Shown: positions 52,732 through 61,911, numbered from the stretch's first letter. The stretch is DNA of 64,000 nucleotides from DASQEH01 sp963765725 (GCA_963765725.1 CAVXXI010000001.1:124001-188000); one strand, 5' to 3'. The notes: generated by a model from the letters alone, not told the origin. Made by a program: numbers and translations.

Positions 52732-53538
52732 CTAGGGCGTGTCGCGGGCCGCCGGTGACGTGTCGGCGGCGAGGAGGCGGCGGCCGCGAGTCGTGGTGGT
52801 TGCTCGCGCTGCCGGGGCGGCCGACGTCGGCATCACGGAGACGTTGCCGTCGGGATCGGAGAAGATGACCTCGTCGGCGATACCGGTGAACAGGCCGTTC
52901 TCGACGACGCCGGGGATCCAGTTCAGCTCGCGGTCGATCGTCAGCGGGTCCGTGATCGCCCGCAGGTGCGCGTCGATGAGGAAGTTGCCGCTGTCGGTAA
53001 GCACGGGGCGGCCGTTCACCGCCCGGCGTACCAGCTCCACGTCGTCGTACCCGTGCAGCGCCAGCAGCCGCGCGATCGAACGGGTCGTCGACTCCCAGCC
53101 GTGCTGCACGACCTCGATCGGCAGCGGGAACGCGCCCAGCCGGTCGACGAGCTTGCTGGTGTCGGCGACGCAGACGAAGCGGTCGCCCGCGTCCGCCACG
53201 ATGCGCTCCCAGAGCAGGCAGGCACCTCCGCCCTTGATCATGTAGCCGTCGTGGTCGACCTCGTCCGGCCCGTCGACGACGAGGTCGAGCCGGTCGAACT
53301 CGCCGAAGCCGAGCAGCGGGATTCCCAGCGACACGGCGAGCTCGTGTGTCGACGTGGACGTCGGTACCCCGCGCACCGTGAGCCCGTCGGAAACCGCCTG
53401 CCCCAGCGCACGCACGAACCAGTGGCTCGTCGTCCCCGAGCCGAGGCCGAGCAGCATCCCCGGCCTCATGTACCGCTGGACCGCGGCGATGCCCACGTTG
53501 CGCTTCGCGCGGTCCTGCGGCGTGAGCTCCGCCTCCAT
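52732..53538 (-). CDS. rpiA: Ribose-5-phosphate isomerase A
   Basis: A 268-aa enzyme interconverting ribose-5-phosphate and ribulose-5-phosphate. RpiA landmarks are GLGSGTTSHWFVRALG at about residue 31, the catalytic VVDGPDEVD, and MIKGGGACLLWERIVA (Lys). GVVENGLFTG is near the end of the domain. A tail of about 40 residues (Ala/Thr/Arg-rich) after VIFSDPDGNVSVM is extra compared with typical RpiA of about 225 aa. It is the last gene of a five-gene minus-strand operon and overlaps the xylulokinase stop by one base. Confidence 0.9.
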   Translation of the reverse strand: MEAELTPQDRAKRNVGIAAVQRYMRPGMLLGLGSGTTSHWFVRALGQAVSDGLTVRGVPTSTSTHELAVSLGIPLLGFGEFDRLDLVVDGPDEVDHDGYMIKGGGACLLWERIVADAGDRFVCVADTSKLVDRLGAFPLPIEVVQHGWESTTRSIARLLALHGYDDVELVRRAVNGRPVLTDSGNFLIDAHLRAITDPLTIDRELNWIPGVVENGLFTGIADEVIFSDPDGNVSVMPTSAAPAARATTTTRGRRLLAADTSPAARDTP

Positions 53539-55061
53539 CAGGAGTCCTCGGGGGACGCGAGCGTCGCGACGAGCTCGTACGTCTTCTGCTGGGCGTCGTA
53601 CAGCGCCCGGTGCGCCTCGAAGACAACGTCGTAGCGGGCGGCTGCCTTGTCGTCGGCCGTGTACGTGTCCTCGACACGGACCTGCTTCAGCGCCGCGCTC
53701 AGGTCGGGCCAGACGCCCGCCCCGACCCCCGCCGTCAGCGCGGCGCCGTACGCCCCGCCTTCGCTCGCGCCCGTCACGGTGACGACGTCGCGGCCGAGGA
53801 CGTCGGCGAGCGTCTGCAGCCAGAGCGGCTCGACGGTCGCCCCGCCCGAAGCGGTGATGCGGTCGGTCTGCAGGCCGGCTTCGACACAGACCTCCAGGAT
53901 CTCGCGCATGTTCATCAGCACGCCTTCGATGACGGCCCGGGTGATGTGCCCCGCGTGGTGGAACTGGCTCAGCCCGACGAGGGAGGCGCTGGCATCGGGA
54001 GCGACGTGCGGTGACCGCTCTCCTAGCAGGTACGGCAGGAACAGGACGCCCTGCGCTCCGGGCTCGATCTCGCGGGCGAGCGCCACCATGTCCGAGAAGG
54101 TCAGCCGCGAGGACGTGTTCAGCGGGATCAGCGCGTCACGCAGCCACTGCAGTGCCCCGCCCGCGCTCAGCGTGACGCCCATGATGTGCCAGCGCCCCGG
54201 CTCGTTGCCACAGGACACCTGGACCCGGCCGTCGGGGTTGTCCGGGCAGCTCGACAGGCCGCCGGCCACGATGCCCGCGGTACCGATCGTGAAGCCGGCC
54301 GAGCCCTGCTCGATCAGACCCATGGCCGTGGTCTGGATGACCGCGTCGCCACCGCCCCCGAACACGGGAGTGGACTGCGGGAGTCCCCACTGCGACGCGA
54401 GGTCCGGAGTGAGCGTACCGGTCTGCTCGGTGGACTCGACCGCTTCGGGCAGCAGTGCGGGGTCGATTCCGATCTTGTCGAGCAGCTCCGTCGACCAGGT
54501 ACGGTGCTCGACGTCGAACAGGCCGGTACCGGAGGCGTCGGACACCTCGGTCGCGAAGTCGCCGGTCAGCCGGTAGCGGAGATAGTCCTTCGGGTTGAGC
54601 AGGCGCGTCATCAGCTTGTAGTTGTCGGGCTCGTGGTCGCGCAGCCAGATGATCTTGCCCCCGGTGAAGCCTGGGAGCATCCGGTTGCGCGTCATCCTCA
54701 GCAGCTCTTCGATTCCGCCCGCCTGCTCGGTGATCCAGTCGCACTGCGCTGCTGCGCGCTGGTCGTTCCAGAGGATGGCCGGCCGGATCACCTCGCCGTC
54801 CGCGTTCAGTGCCGTCAGACCGTGCATCTGGCCACAGAGCCCGATGCCTCGCACCTCCGCACCGTTCTCGGGCAGCTGGGTCGTCACGTCGGCCATGGCC
54901 TCGCCGGCGGCGGTCCACCACAGCTCCGGCTCCTGCTCGGCCCATCCCGGCCGCCGGTTGATCATCGGGTAGTCGCGGCTCGCCTTCGCGACGACTCGTC
55001 CGTCGTCGTCGACCGCGATGACCTTGCAGGCCGAGGTACCGAGGTCAAGACCGATCAGCAT
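53538..55061 (-). CDS. xylB: Xylulokinase-like FGGY carbohydrate kinase
   Basis: A 507-aa sugar kinase phosphorylating a pentulose, most likely D-xylulose. The N-terminal LIGLDLGTSACKVIAVD phosphate loop, the xylulokinase-type GLCGQMHGLTALN, and the C-terminal FGGY signature region (FLPYLLGERSPHVAPDASAS and TASGGATVEPLWLQTLADVL) are present. Together with rpiA it would deliver pentulose phosphate into the pentose phosphate pathway. D-ribulokinase activity is an alternative given the isomerase partner. The ATG at 55061 follows a good GAAGGAGC site. Confidence 0.88.
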   Translation of the reverse strand: MLIGLDLGTSACKVIAVDDDGRVVAKASRDYPMINRRPGWAEQEPELWWTAAGEAMADVTTQLPENGAEVRGIGLCGQMHGLTALNADGEVIRPAILWNDQRAAAQCDWITEQAGGIEELLRMTRNRMLPGFTGGKIIWLRDHEPDNYKLMTRLLNPKDYLRYRLTGDFATEVSDASGTGLFDVEHRTWSTELLDKIGIDPALLPEAVESTEQTGTLTPDLASQWGLPQSTPVFGGGGDAVIQTTAMGLIEQGSAGFTIGTAGIVAGGLSSCPDNPDGRVQVSCGNEPGRWHIMGVTLSAGGALQWLRDALIPLNTSSRLTFSDMVALAREIEPGAQGVLFLPYLLGERSPHVAPDASASLVGLSQFHHAGHITRAVIEGVLMNMREILEVCVEAGLQTDRITASGGATVEPLWLQTLADVLGRDVVTVTGASEGGAYGAALTAGVGAGVWPDLSAALKQVRVEDTYTADDKAAARYDVVFEAHRALYDAQQKTYELVATLASPEDS

Positions 55062-55112
55062 ATGAGGCTCCTTCGTCCGTGGGGGAAGTGTGGTCGTGGC
55101 TGCGTCGCTGCG

Positions 55113-56543
55113 CTACTCGTGGCTGTGCCGGATGCGTACGTGCTTGAGCTGGAGATAGCCCTCCAGCCCTTCCCTGCCGTGCTCGTACCCGAAGCCGGAC
55201 TCCCGGCGCCCCCCGTACGGTGCGTTGATGATCCCGGCGTCGGTCGTGTTGACGCCGACGTTGCCGAAGTCGAGCCGGGCCGCGTAGCGCATGGCCTCGC
55301 CGAGGTTCTCGGTGTAGAGGTACGCAGCGAGACCGCCGGGCACCGCGTTGGCGTGCTCGACCGCCTCGTCGAGCGACCCGCACGACGCGATCCCGACGGC
55401 CGGGCCGAACGTCTCCTGCGTCATGATGTCGGAGTCGTGCGGCGCGTCGGCGACGACGACCGGGTTGAGGAAGAGCCCGCCCGCCGGGTGGGGCTGCTCT
55501 CCCGTGAGGATCCGTGCCCCGCGCCGGCGGGCGTCGTCGACGTGTGCGGTGGTGCGCTCGTAGATCTCGTCCATCGCGACCGGGCCGACGTCGGCGCCCG
55601 GGTCCGCGAACCCGTCGCCCACGGTCAGCTTGTCGGTGAGCGCGACGACGCGCTCGACGAACGCGTCGGCGACCGGCTCCTCGACGTAGATGCGGTTGAC
55701 GGCGATGCAGATCTGGCCGGCGTTGCGGAATGCCCGCCGGACCGCTCCGGCAGCCGCGAGGTCGAGGTCGGCGTGCCTCGAGACCAGCAACGGGCAGCTG
55801 CCGCCCAGCTCCATGGTCAGCCGCGTCACGCCCTGCACCGTCGAGAACAGCTTCTGCCCGGTCGCGTTCGATCCCGTGAACGCCAGCTTGGCGATGTCGG
55901 GGTGGCTCGCGAGCATTGCTCCGACCTCGCCGGCGCCGTACACGACGTTGACAACACCCGGTGGGAAGCCCGCGTCCCGGATGCACTCCATCACGATCTG
56001 GGCCGCACCGGGCGTGTACTCCGACGGCTTGATCACCATCGTGCAGCCGGCGCCGATAGCGCCTCCGAGCTTCCAGCCGAGCAGCTCCACAGGGTAGTTC
56101 CAGGGGGTGATCGCGGCGACGGGCCCGATGGGCTCCTTGGCCACGATGCTGAGGTAGTCGTTGCTGCGGTTGGGGATGGTCTCGCCGAAGATCCGTTCGG
56201 CTTCCTCGCCGTAGAACGCCATGGCGTCGGCGAACTTCCGGACCTCGCCGCGGGCCTCGTCCAGCGGCTTGCCGAGCTCGAGCGTCATGCTCGTCGCGAG
56301 GTCGTCGAGGCGCTCCAGCGACAGCCGGGCCAGCTCGCGAAGCAGGTGCCCGCGCTCGAAGCCGGTGCTCCAGCGCCAGCTCTCGAATGCATTCACCGCG
56401 GCAGAGACGGCGGCGTCGACGGTGGCGGCGTCGGCCAGCTCGGCGACTGCCGCCAGCTCTCCGTTCGCCGGGTTGCGGCGCTCGAACGAGTCGGTCTCGG
56501 TGCGGAACTCTCCGCCGATGAACGAGTAGCAGTGCACGGTCAT
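55113..56543 (-). CDS. NAD(P)-dependent aldehyde dehydrogenase
   Basis: A 476-aa ALDH. Cofactor segment AAITPWNYPVELLGWKLG, then VIKPSEYTPGAA, general base Glu in LTMELGGSCPLLV, and nucleophile Cys in AGQICIAVNRIYVEE. The FTGSNATGQKLF and QETFGPAVGI blocks are also conserved. It resembles succinate-semialdehyde and lactaldehyde/glycolaldehyde dehydrogenases. In this operon it may oxidize a sugar-derived aldehyde such as glycolaldehyde. It overlaps the 2-hydroxyacid dehydrogenase gene by 4 bases; a 51-base gap precedes xylB. Confidence 0.88.
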   Translation of the reverse strand: MTVHCYSFIGGEFRTETDSFERRNPANGELAAVAELADAATVDAAVSAAVNAFESWRWSTGFERGHLLRELARLSLERLDDLATSMTLELGKPLDEARGEVRKFADAMAFYGEEAERIFGETIPNRSNDYLSIVAKEPIGPVAAITPWNYPVELLGWKLGGAIGAGCTMVIKPSEYTPGAAQIVMECIRDAGFPPGVVNVVYGAGEVGAMLASHPDIAKLAFTGSNATGQKLFSTVQGVTRLTMELGGSCPLLVSRHADLDLAAAGAVRRAFRNAGQICIAVNRIYVEEPVADAFVERVVALTDKLTVGDGFADPGADVGPVAMDEIYERTTAHVDDARRRGARILTGEQPHPAGGLFLNPVVVADAPHDSDIMTQETFGPAVGIASCGSLDEAVEHANAVPGGLAAYLYTENLGEAMRYAARLDFGNVGVNTTDAGIINAPYGGRRESGFGYEHGREGLEGYLQLKHVRIRHSHE

Positions 56544-57544
56544 GGTCGTCCTTCGCGATCGGAGGTCTCGAGCTCGGGCAGCGGTACGGGGGACCGCAGC
56601 GCCTCACCGAGGAGTGCGCGACGGGCTTCCTCGACCGCTTGGCGCTGCAGCCGGGCCATCGACTCGATCGAGTAGAAGGCGACGTGCGGGGTGAGGACGA
56701 CGTTGTCGCGCTTGCGCAGGGCCGAGTCGGCGGGAAGGGGCTCGGGGTCCGTGACGTCGAGAGCTGCGCCGGCGACCTTCCCCGAGTCGAGTGCGCGCAC
56801 CAGGGCCTCGGTGTCGATGAGCCCGCCGCGCGCGGTGTTGACGACGAAGACCCCGTCACGCATGGCCGCAAAGGCCGCGTCGTCGAGAAGGGAGGTCGTC
56901 TCGGCGGTGAGCGGGGCGTGCAGCGAGATGACATCTGAGTCCGACAGCAGGTCGTCGAGGCTGGTGAGACGGATCTTCTGCGACGCCAGTGCCGCCTCGT
57001 CGGCGAACGGGTCGGCGGCGATGACCGTCAGCCCGAACGCCTGCAGTCGTGCAGCGGTGAGCTGCGCGATCCGGCCGGCGCCGACCAAGCCGACGGTGAG
57101 ACTCTCGAGGCTGCGGACAGGGCCGAACTCGGTGAGGTCGGGCGTGGCGCCGTCGTGCATCCGCCGGTCGAACCGCGGTATCCGGCGGACGAGCATCCCG
57201 GTCAGCAGGGCGGCGTGGTCGGCGACGACGTTGGCGCCGTAGTCCGGCACGTTGGCCACGCGCAGGCCGAGCTCGGCCGCAGCCGCGAGGTCCACGTTGT
57301 CGACGCCCACCCCGTACCTGATCACCACGGCCCCCGTTCGAAGCAGGCTCAGCTCGTCGTTGCCGAGGGGGACGAAGTTGGTGAGCACCACGTCGGCGTC
57401 CGTCAGGCAGGAGGCCACGTCGAGGCCGTCGGCGCAGCTGTTGTACGTCGCGCCGACCTCGTCGGCGAGCGCGCGCTCGAGAGTCTCGTCGGGCACCGCC
57501 GTGTCGGTGACGGCGACGACCGGGGTCCGCGCAGGGGTGCTCAC
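56540..57544 (-). CDS. D-isomer-specific 2-hydroxyacid dehydrogenase (CtBP-like)
   Basis: A 334-aa NAD-dependent dehydrogenase reducing 2-oxo acids or oxidizing 2-hydroxyacids. The NAD motif is VGLVGAGRIAQLTAARLQAF. Catalytic residues lie in VNTARGGLIDTEALV (Arg), TDPEPLPADSAL (Glu) and LTPHVAFYSIES (His). The pattern RYGVGVDNVDLAAAAELG and the final HVAFYS match the C-terminal-binding-protein branch. Possible substrates in this context are glyoxylate/glycolate or a sugar 2-oxo acid. It overlaps both neighbours by 4 bases. Confidence 0.87.
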   Translation of the reverse strand: MSTPARTPVVAVTDTAVPDETLERALADEVGATYNSCADGLDVASCLTDADVVLTNFVPLGNDELSLLRTGAVVIRYGVGVDNVDLAAAAELGLRVANVPDYGANVVADHAALLTGMLVRRIPRFDRRMHDGATPDLTEFGPVRSLESLTVGLVGAGRIAQLTAARLQAFGLTVIAADPFADEAALASQKIRLTSLDDLLSDSDVISLHAPLTAETTSLLDDAAFAAMRDGVFVVNTARGGLIDTEALVRALDSGKVAGAALDVTDPEPLPADSALRKRDNVVLTPHVAFYSIESMARLQRQAVEEARRALLGEALRSPVPLPELETSDREGRP

Positions 57545-58746
57545 GACAGGGCGCTGAGCGACCGGATCAGGTCACGGATGCCGAAGTCCCACACCGGAGC
57601 CGACTCGCTGGGTGCCACCGTGTTGACGAGCGTTCCCAGCTCCGGTGAGCTGATCGACACGAGGTCTTTGTCGTGGTGGGTGAAGCCCATCCCGGGTGCG
57701 TCGCGGTCCTTTGTCGGCGCGAACGGCGTGCCGCAGAACAGCACCAGCCCGTCGGGGTACTGGTGGCGCCGGTTGATCGTCGAGGCGACCAGTTCGGAGA
57801 CGGGGCGGGAGATCTCGGCCTGCGGCGCGGCCGCCTCCAGCTCGAAGCCGTCCTCACCGTCGATCCGCATGGTGATCGTGGTCCGGGCAGCCTGCTCGAG
57901 GCCGAAGTCGGCGTCGAAGAGCCGGATGAACGGCCCGAGGGCGGCCGACGCGTTGTTGTCCTTCGCCAGCGGCAGCAGCAGTGCACTCGCGCCCTCGATG
58001 TCGCGGAGGTTCACGTCGTTGCCGAGGGTGGCGCCGCGAGGGTTGCCCGAGCTGTCGACGACGAGCACGAGCTCCGGCTCCGGGTTGTTCCACGACGAGA
58101 TACCGGCGACGCCGACGTCCCATCCGTGCCCGACGCTCGAGAGCACGGCACCCTTCGTGAACACCTCCGGGTACGTGCCGAGACCGACCTGCAGGTACTG
58201 CGACCACAGCCCGTTCTCGCGGAGGACGTCGAGGGCGGCGAGTGCCTCCTCCGAGCCCGGCTCGATGTCCTGGATGGAGGCGCCGAGCGTGTCGCCGAGC
58301 TGCTCGCGGATCTCGGCCGCCCGGGTCGGGTCGCCCCCGACGCGCTCCTCGATGACGCGCTCCAGCATGCTGCGCACGAACGTGACACCCGCCGCCTTCA
58401 GCACCTGCAGGTCGACGGGGGAGAGCAGCACCGGCTTCTCGATCGCGATGGCACCGGCGGAGCCGCGTCGGCGGTCGGCCTCGCTCGCGGTCGCCTGCAG
58501 GACGTCCGCGAGCACCAAGGTCTGTGCGGTACGGCGGTCGGCGCACCGCGCGGCCACGTCGTCTGCGGGCTTCTCGCGCTCGAGGAGATCGGACATCGTC
58601 GGCCCCAGGACGGTGACGTCCACCAGGTCGCCGTCGTGGACGGCGACGAGCCGGGGGCCGGCTTCGGGGACCCAGACGCGGCCGACCAGGGTCGAGCCCG
58701 AGTCGGACGGTAGGACGGTGGTCTCCGCGACCCGCGGGTCGGCCAT
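57541..58746 (-). CDS. Fumarylacetoacetate hydrolase family dehydratase (2-keto-3-deoxypentonate dehydratase-like)
   Basis: A 401-aa FAH-fold enzyme. Metal-binding residues are in EPELVLVVDSSGNPRGATLGN (Glu, Asp) and the N-terminal IEDIEPGSEEA-like EIREQLG region. The size and the presence of a divergently encoded ketoglutarate-semialdehyde dehydrogenase match XylX-type 2-keto-3-deoxy-pentonate dehydratases of the Weimberg pathway better than true fumarylacetoacetases. GAGGAG precedes the ATG at 58746. It is the first gene of the minus-strand operon, 47 bases from the divergent regulator. Confidence 0.82.
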   Translation of the reverse strand: MADPRVAETTVLPSDSGSTLVGRVWVPEAGPRLVAVHDGDLVDVTVLGPTMSDLLEREKPADDVAARCADRRTAQTLVLADVLQATASEADRRRGSAGAIAIEKPVLLSPVDLQVLKAAGVTFVRSMLERVIEERVGGDPTRAAEIREQLGDTLGASIQDIEPGSEEALAALDVLRENGLWSQYLQVGLGTYPEVFTKGAVLSSVGHGWDVGVAGISSWNNPEPELVLVVDSSGNPRGATLGNDVNLRDIEGASALLLPLAKDNNASAALGPFIRLFDADFGLEQAARTTITMRIDGEDGFELEAAAPQAEISRPVSELVASTINRRHQYPDGLVLFCGTPFAPTKDRDAPGMGFTHHDKDLVSISSPELGTLVNTVAPSESAPVWDFGIRDLIRSLSALS

Positions 58747-58768
58747 GCTGCACGCTCCTCGTGTCGGC

Positions 58769-58808
58769 TTGATGTCGTGTACCGAGCAAACATATGATGA
58801 TCAATATG
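58769..58808 (+). promoter_or_regulatory. Leaderless promoter and FadR-type operator
   Basis: TTGATG (58769-58774) and TATGAT (58793-58798) form -35 and -10 boxes with an 18-base spacer. Seven bases later is the ATG at 58806, so the transcript should start at the start codon. The sequence CATATGATGATCAATATG (58791-58808) is an imperfect palindrome overlapping the -10, suited to autoregulation and to control of the divergent operon. Confidence 0.6.
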
Positions 58809-59534
58809 AACCGTCAAACCCTCGGAGGCGTCGCCCGCCCGGCTCGGCTGCCGCAGTGGCTGGCGGACGAGATCGAGGAGGACGTCCTCGCGCAGGGATA
58901 CCCGGACAACGCTCAGCTTCCCACCGAGACGGTGCTCGCGCAGACCTACGGAGTCAGCCGGCAGGTGGTACGCGAGGCCGCCCGGCTGCTCGAGGACCGC
59001 GGCCTGGTGAGCATCCGCGCCGGGCGTGGGATGACGGTCGCTGCGGCCGGCGTCGACAACATCGTGCAGCGGTACCGGACCCTGCTCCGCCGCGATCATG
59101 CCGGCTTCGAGCACCTGATGCAGCTTCGCCAGATGTCCGAGATCGAGATGACGGCTCTGGCGGCCATGCACCGGACCGCGGACGACGTCGACCGGCTAAA
59201 GAGCCTGCTCGAGACCGCGATCGAGCACCGCGACGACTACGGCGCCTGGCTCGACGCGGATCTCGCCTTCCATCTGGCCATCGCCGAGGCGACGCAGAAC
59301 CCGTTCATCTCGACGTTCATCCAGCCCATCAACCGGGTGCTCCGTGACGTGTACCGCGAGCCGATCGGTTATCTCGCCACGCAGGACAACACGCTGCAGG
59401 AGCACCGGTCCATCGCCGCTGCGATCATCGACGGCGACGCCGACGCGGCCCGGCGCGCAGCGGCTGCCCACCTGACCCGCATCACCGCCGACGCGGCCAT
59501 CCTCATCGGCTCGCCGCGCCCGAACCCCGCCTGA
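58806..59534 (+). CDS. FadR/GntR family transcriptional regulator (FCD domain)
   Basis: A 242-aa regulator. The N-terminal winged HTH is QLPTETVLAQTYGVSRQVVRE, then EAARLLEDRGLVSIRAGRGM. The C-terminal FCD domain has the metal-site pattern DADLAFHLAIAEATQNP, a His in EHRSIAAAIIDGD and RRAAAAHL. It sits between the minus-strand dehydratase operon and the downstream ketoglutarate-semialdehyde dehydrogenase. A palindrome over its own -10 points to control of both. ATG codons at 58794 and 58797 are alternative starts, but the promoter geometry favours 58806. The effector is probably a sugar acid. Confidence 0.87.
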   Translation: MNRQTLGGVARPARLPQWLADEIEEDVLAQGYPDNAQLPTETVLAQTYGVSRQVVREAARLLEDRGLVSIRAGRGMTVAAAGVDNIVQRYRTLLRRDHAGFEHLMQLRQMSEIEMTALAAMHRTADDVDRLKSLLETAIEHRDDYGAWLDADLAFHLAIAEATQNPFISTFIQPINRVLRDVYREPIGYLATQDNTLQEHRSIAAAIIDGDADAARRAAAAHLTRITADAAILIGSPRPNPA

Positions 59535-59586
59535 TCCCGACACGCATCGCGACCCCTGACCGCCGATCGAAGGAGCCGTCCCGGCC

Positions 59587-61062
59587 ATGACCTCCACCTC
59601 GACCTCGCCCCGCCCGTCCGCAGCGTCGCCGACCGTACAGGAGGCGGTCGCCGCAGCGGCCGACGCGCAGCCCGCCGTGTCTGCGGCGCCGTACGAGCAA
59701 CGGGCCCGCTGGCTCGAGGCGCTGGCCGACGAGCTCGACGCGAACTCCGACGAGCTCGTCCCGCTCGCCGATGCGGAGACCTCCCTGGGCGGCACCCGGC
59801 TGAGCGGCGAGCTGGCGAGGACCAGTGCCCAGCTGCGCCTGTTCGCGCACGTCGTGCGGGAGGGCAGCTTCCTCGAGGCGATGGTCGACCACCGCAACGA
59901 CGATGCGACGCCACCCGTCCCCGACCTGCGCAGGATGCTCGTCCCCCTCGGCCCGGTCGGCGTCTTCGCCGCCAGCAACTTCCCCTTCGCCTTCTCGGTC
60001 CTCGGTGGGGACACCGCGTCGGCCCTGGCGGCCGGCAACAGTGTCGTCGTCAAGGCGCACGAGGGCCATCCCGAGCTGTCGCGTCGGGTCTGCGAGCTGG
60101 CTGAGGCCGCCCTGTCGCGTGCGGATGCGCCTCGGGGGGTCCTCGGCTTGGTCGAGGGAAGGGACGCCGGCGTCGCGCTGGTCGAGGATCCGCGCATCAT
60201 GGCCGTCGGCTTCACCGGCTCGGTACGGGGCGGGCGCTCGTTGTTCGACGCCGCCAGCCGGCGCGCGCGACCGATCCCGTTCTACGGGGAGCTGGGCAGC
60301 CTCAATCCCGTGGTGGTGACGCCCGGGGCGGCCGGCGCACGTACCGACGACGTAGCCGAAGGCCTGGCTGCGTCGTTCACGATGGGCGCCGGCCAGTTCT
60401 GCACCAAGCCCGGCGTCGTGTTCGTCCCGGCCGACTCTCGGCTCGACGCGGCGCTGGCCGCGCGGGTGGATGCCCGGCAGTTCCACATGCTCAACGACCG
60501 GATCGCTTCGGGCTTCCGCGACCGGCTTGCACAGGTCACCGGGGTGACAGCGGTAGACGTGGTCGCCGGCGAGCCGGGCGACGTCGGCCAGGGTGCCGAA
60601 GTTCCAGGCCCGATCGTGCTGAGTACGACCGTCAACGCGGTCCTCGAGGATCCTGAGGTCCTGCTCGACGAGGTCTTCGGCCCCGTCACCCTGCTCGTCC
60701 GCTACGACACACTCGACCGGGTCCGCGAGGCCTTGCGGGCAGCTCCCGGCTCCCTCACCACCACGCTCCACGCCGAGGACGGCGAAGACGTGCGCGGGTT
60801 GCTCGACGAGATGACGCAGCTGTCCGGCCGGGTGCTGTACGGCGGCTGGCCCACCGGTGTCGCGGTCTCGTGGGCGCAGCAGCACGGGGGTCCCTACCCG
60901 GCATCGACGTCGCTGCACACATCCGTCGGTACGACGGCGATCCGGCGTTTCCTGCGCCCGGTCGCCTACCAGACCATGCCCGATGCCCTGCTGCCTGAGC
61001 CGCTGCAGGAGGCCAACCCGTTGGGGATCCCCCGCCGGGTCGACGGGCGGTTCGAGTCCTGA
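59587..61062 (+). CDS. 2-ketoglutarate semialdehyde (2,5-dioxovalerate) dehydrogenase
   Basis: A 491-aa NADP-type aldehyde dehydrogenase. It has GVFAASNFPFAFSVLGGDTASALAAG at about residue 125, the family-specific VKAHEGHPELS in place of the common VKPSE, catalytic Glu in FYGELGSLNPVVV and Cys in GAGQFCTKPGVVF. These are hallmarks of the KGSALDH class that finishes oxidative pentose and sugar-acid pathways by making 2-ketoglutarate. It follows the regulator by 52 bases in the same orientation. With the FAH-type dehydratase it would form the last two Weimberg steps. Confidence 0.9.
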   Translation: MTSTSTSPRPSAASPTVQEAVAAAADAQPAVSAAPYEQRARWLEALADELDANSDELVPLADAETSLGGTRLSGELARTSAQLRLFAHVVREGSFLEAMVDHRNDDATPPVPDLRRMLVPLGPVGVFAASNFPFAFSVLGGDTASALAAGNSVVVKAHEGHPELSRRVCELAEAALSRADAPRGVLGLVEGRDAGVALVEDPRIMAVGFTGSVRGGRSLFDAASRRARPIPFYGELGSLNPVVVTPGAAGARTDDVAEGLAASFTMGAGQFCTKPGVVFVPADSRLDAALAARVDARQFHMLNDRIASGFRDRLAQVTGVTAVDVVAGEPGDVGQGAEVPGPIVLSTTVNAVLEDPEVLLDEVFGPVTLLVRYDTLDRVREALRAAPGSLTTTLHAEDGEDVRGLLDEMTQLSGRVLYGGWPTGVAVSWAQQHGGPYPASTSLHTSVGTTAIRRFLRPVAYQTMPDALLPEPLQEANPLGIPRRVDGRFES

Positions 61063-61125
61063 CGCGGCGCGCTGATCGACCCGGCTGTCGTGGTGGGCAG
61101 GGGTCGGACGGCTGAACGGTTCGGG

Positions 61126-61911
61126 TCAGGCCGGCTCGGAGACGAGGTCGGTGTCCTTCCGGGTGGTCGCGAGGTACGCCACCACGAGCACGATGAGCAC
61201 CGACAGGCCCAACGCCACGTTGCCGTTGCCCCAACCGAGCCCGCGGGCGCTCGTCGGCTTGCCGAGCCAGTCGGCGACCGAGGCGCCGAGCGGCCGGGTC
61301 ACCACGTACGCGAACCAGAAGGCGAGGATCGGGTTCCAGCCGAACCGGAAGTATCCGAACGCCGGAACGGCGATGACCGCGGCGAAGAGGACGGCGGCGA
61401 AGAAGTACCCGAGGTGGAACGTGTTCGCCACCATGTCGCCCGCGGCCGTCCCCAGCGCGAACGTCGCCACGACCGTGGCCCAGTAGAACGCCTCCCGCCG
61501 CGGGTTGTGGATGCTGTGGATCGAGAGCGTGCGCTCGGTCCGCTGCCAGGCGACGAAGACGACCGCCAGGACGATCGCGAAGAAGACGCTCGACACGACG
61601 TACGGCACGCCGAACCCCACGTGCAGCACGTCGGCGGCCATCGTGCCGAACACACCCACCATCACGACCGCGAGCCAGTACGTCCAGGCCAGGTATCTGC
61701 GCATCGAGAACTGCAGGGCGAGCGCGGCGAGGAACGTGACGAACCCCAGCAGTACCGCCAGCACGGGCGCCATCGCGTGTACGAGGTAGTCCGACGTCGA
61801 CTCGCCCATCGCCGTCGACAGTGCCTTGAGCACCCAGAAGTAGATCGTGATCTCGGGAACGCTGACCGGATGCCGGCCCGGTGCGAGCCAGCGGCTGACG
61901 CGTGAAGACAT
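61126..61911 (-). CDS. COG4705-type repeat membrane protein
   Basis: A 261-aa polytopic protein with about eight helices. Two halves repeat the same pattern: VPEITIYFWVLKALSTAMGE-STSDYL, and ATVVATFALGTAAGDMVANT. Conserved W, K, T, E and D positions lie at the helix starts, as in the predicted membrane-anchored COG4705 family. The family's role is not established (membrane-protein trafficking or transport has been suggested). It is convergent with the dehydrogenase at 61062. Confidence 0.8.
   Translation of the reverse strand: MSSRVSRWLAPGRHPVSVPEITIYFWVLKALSTAMGESTSDYLVHAMAPVLAVLLGFVTFLAALALQFSMRRYLAWTYWLAVVMVGVFGTMAADVLHVGFGVPYVVSSVFFAIVLAVVFVAWQRTERTLSIHSIHNPRREAFYWATVVATFALGTAAGDMVANTFHLGYFFAAVLFAAVIAVPAFGYFRFGWNPILAFWFAYVVTRPLGASVADWLGKPTSARGLGWGNGNVALGLSVLIVLVVAYLATTRKDTDLVSEPA

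Noticed and set aside
54186..56675. 829-codon plus-strand open frame
   Set aside because: Antisense of the xylulokinase and aldehyde dehydrogenase genes, both with full catalytic motifs; long shadows are normal at this GC content.
57155..59347. 730-codon plus-strand open frame
   Set aside because: Crosses the divergent promoter at 58747-58806 and is antisense to the 2-hydroxyacid dehydrogenase and dehydratase, then out of frame with the regulator.
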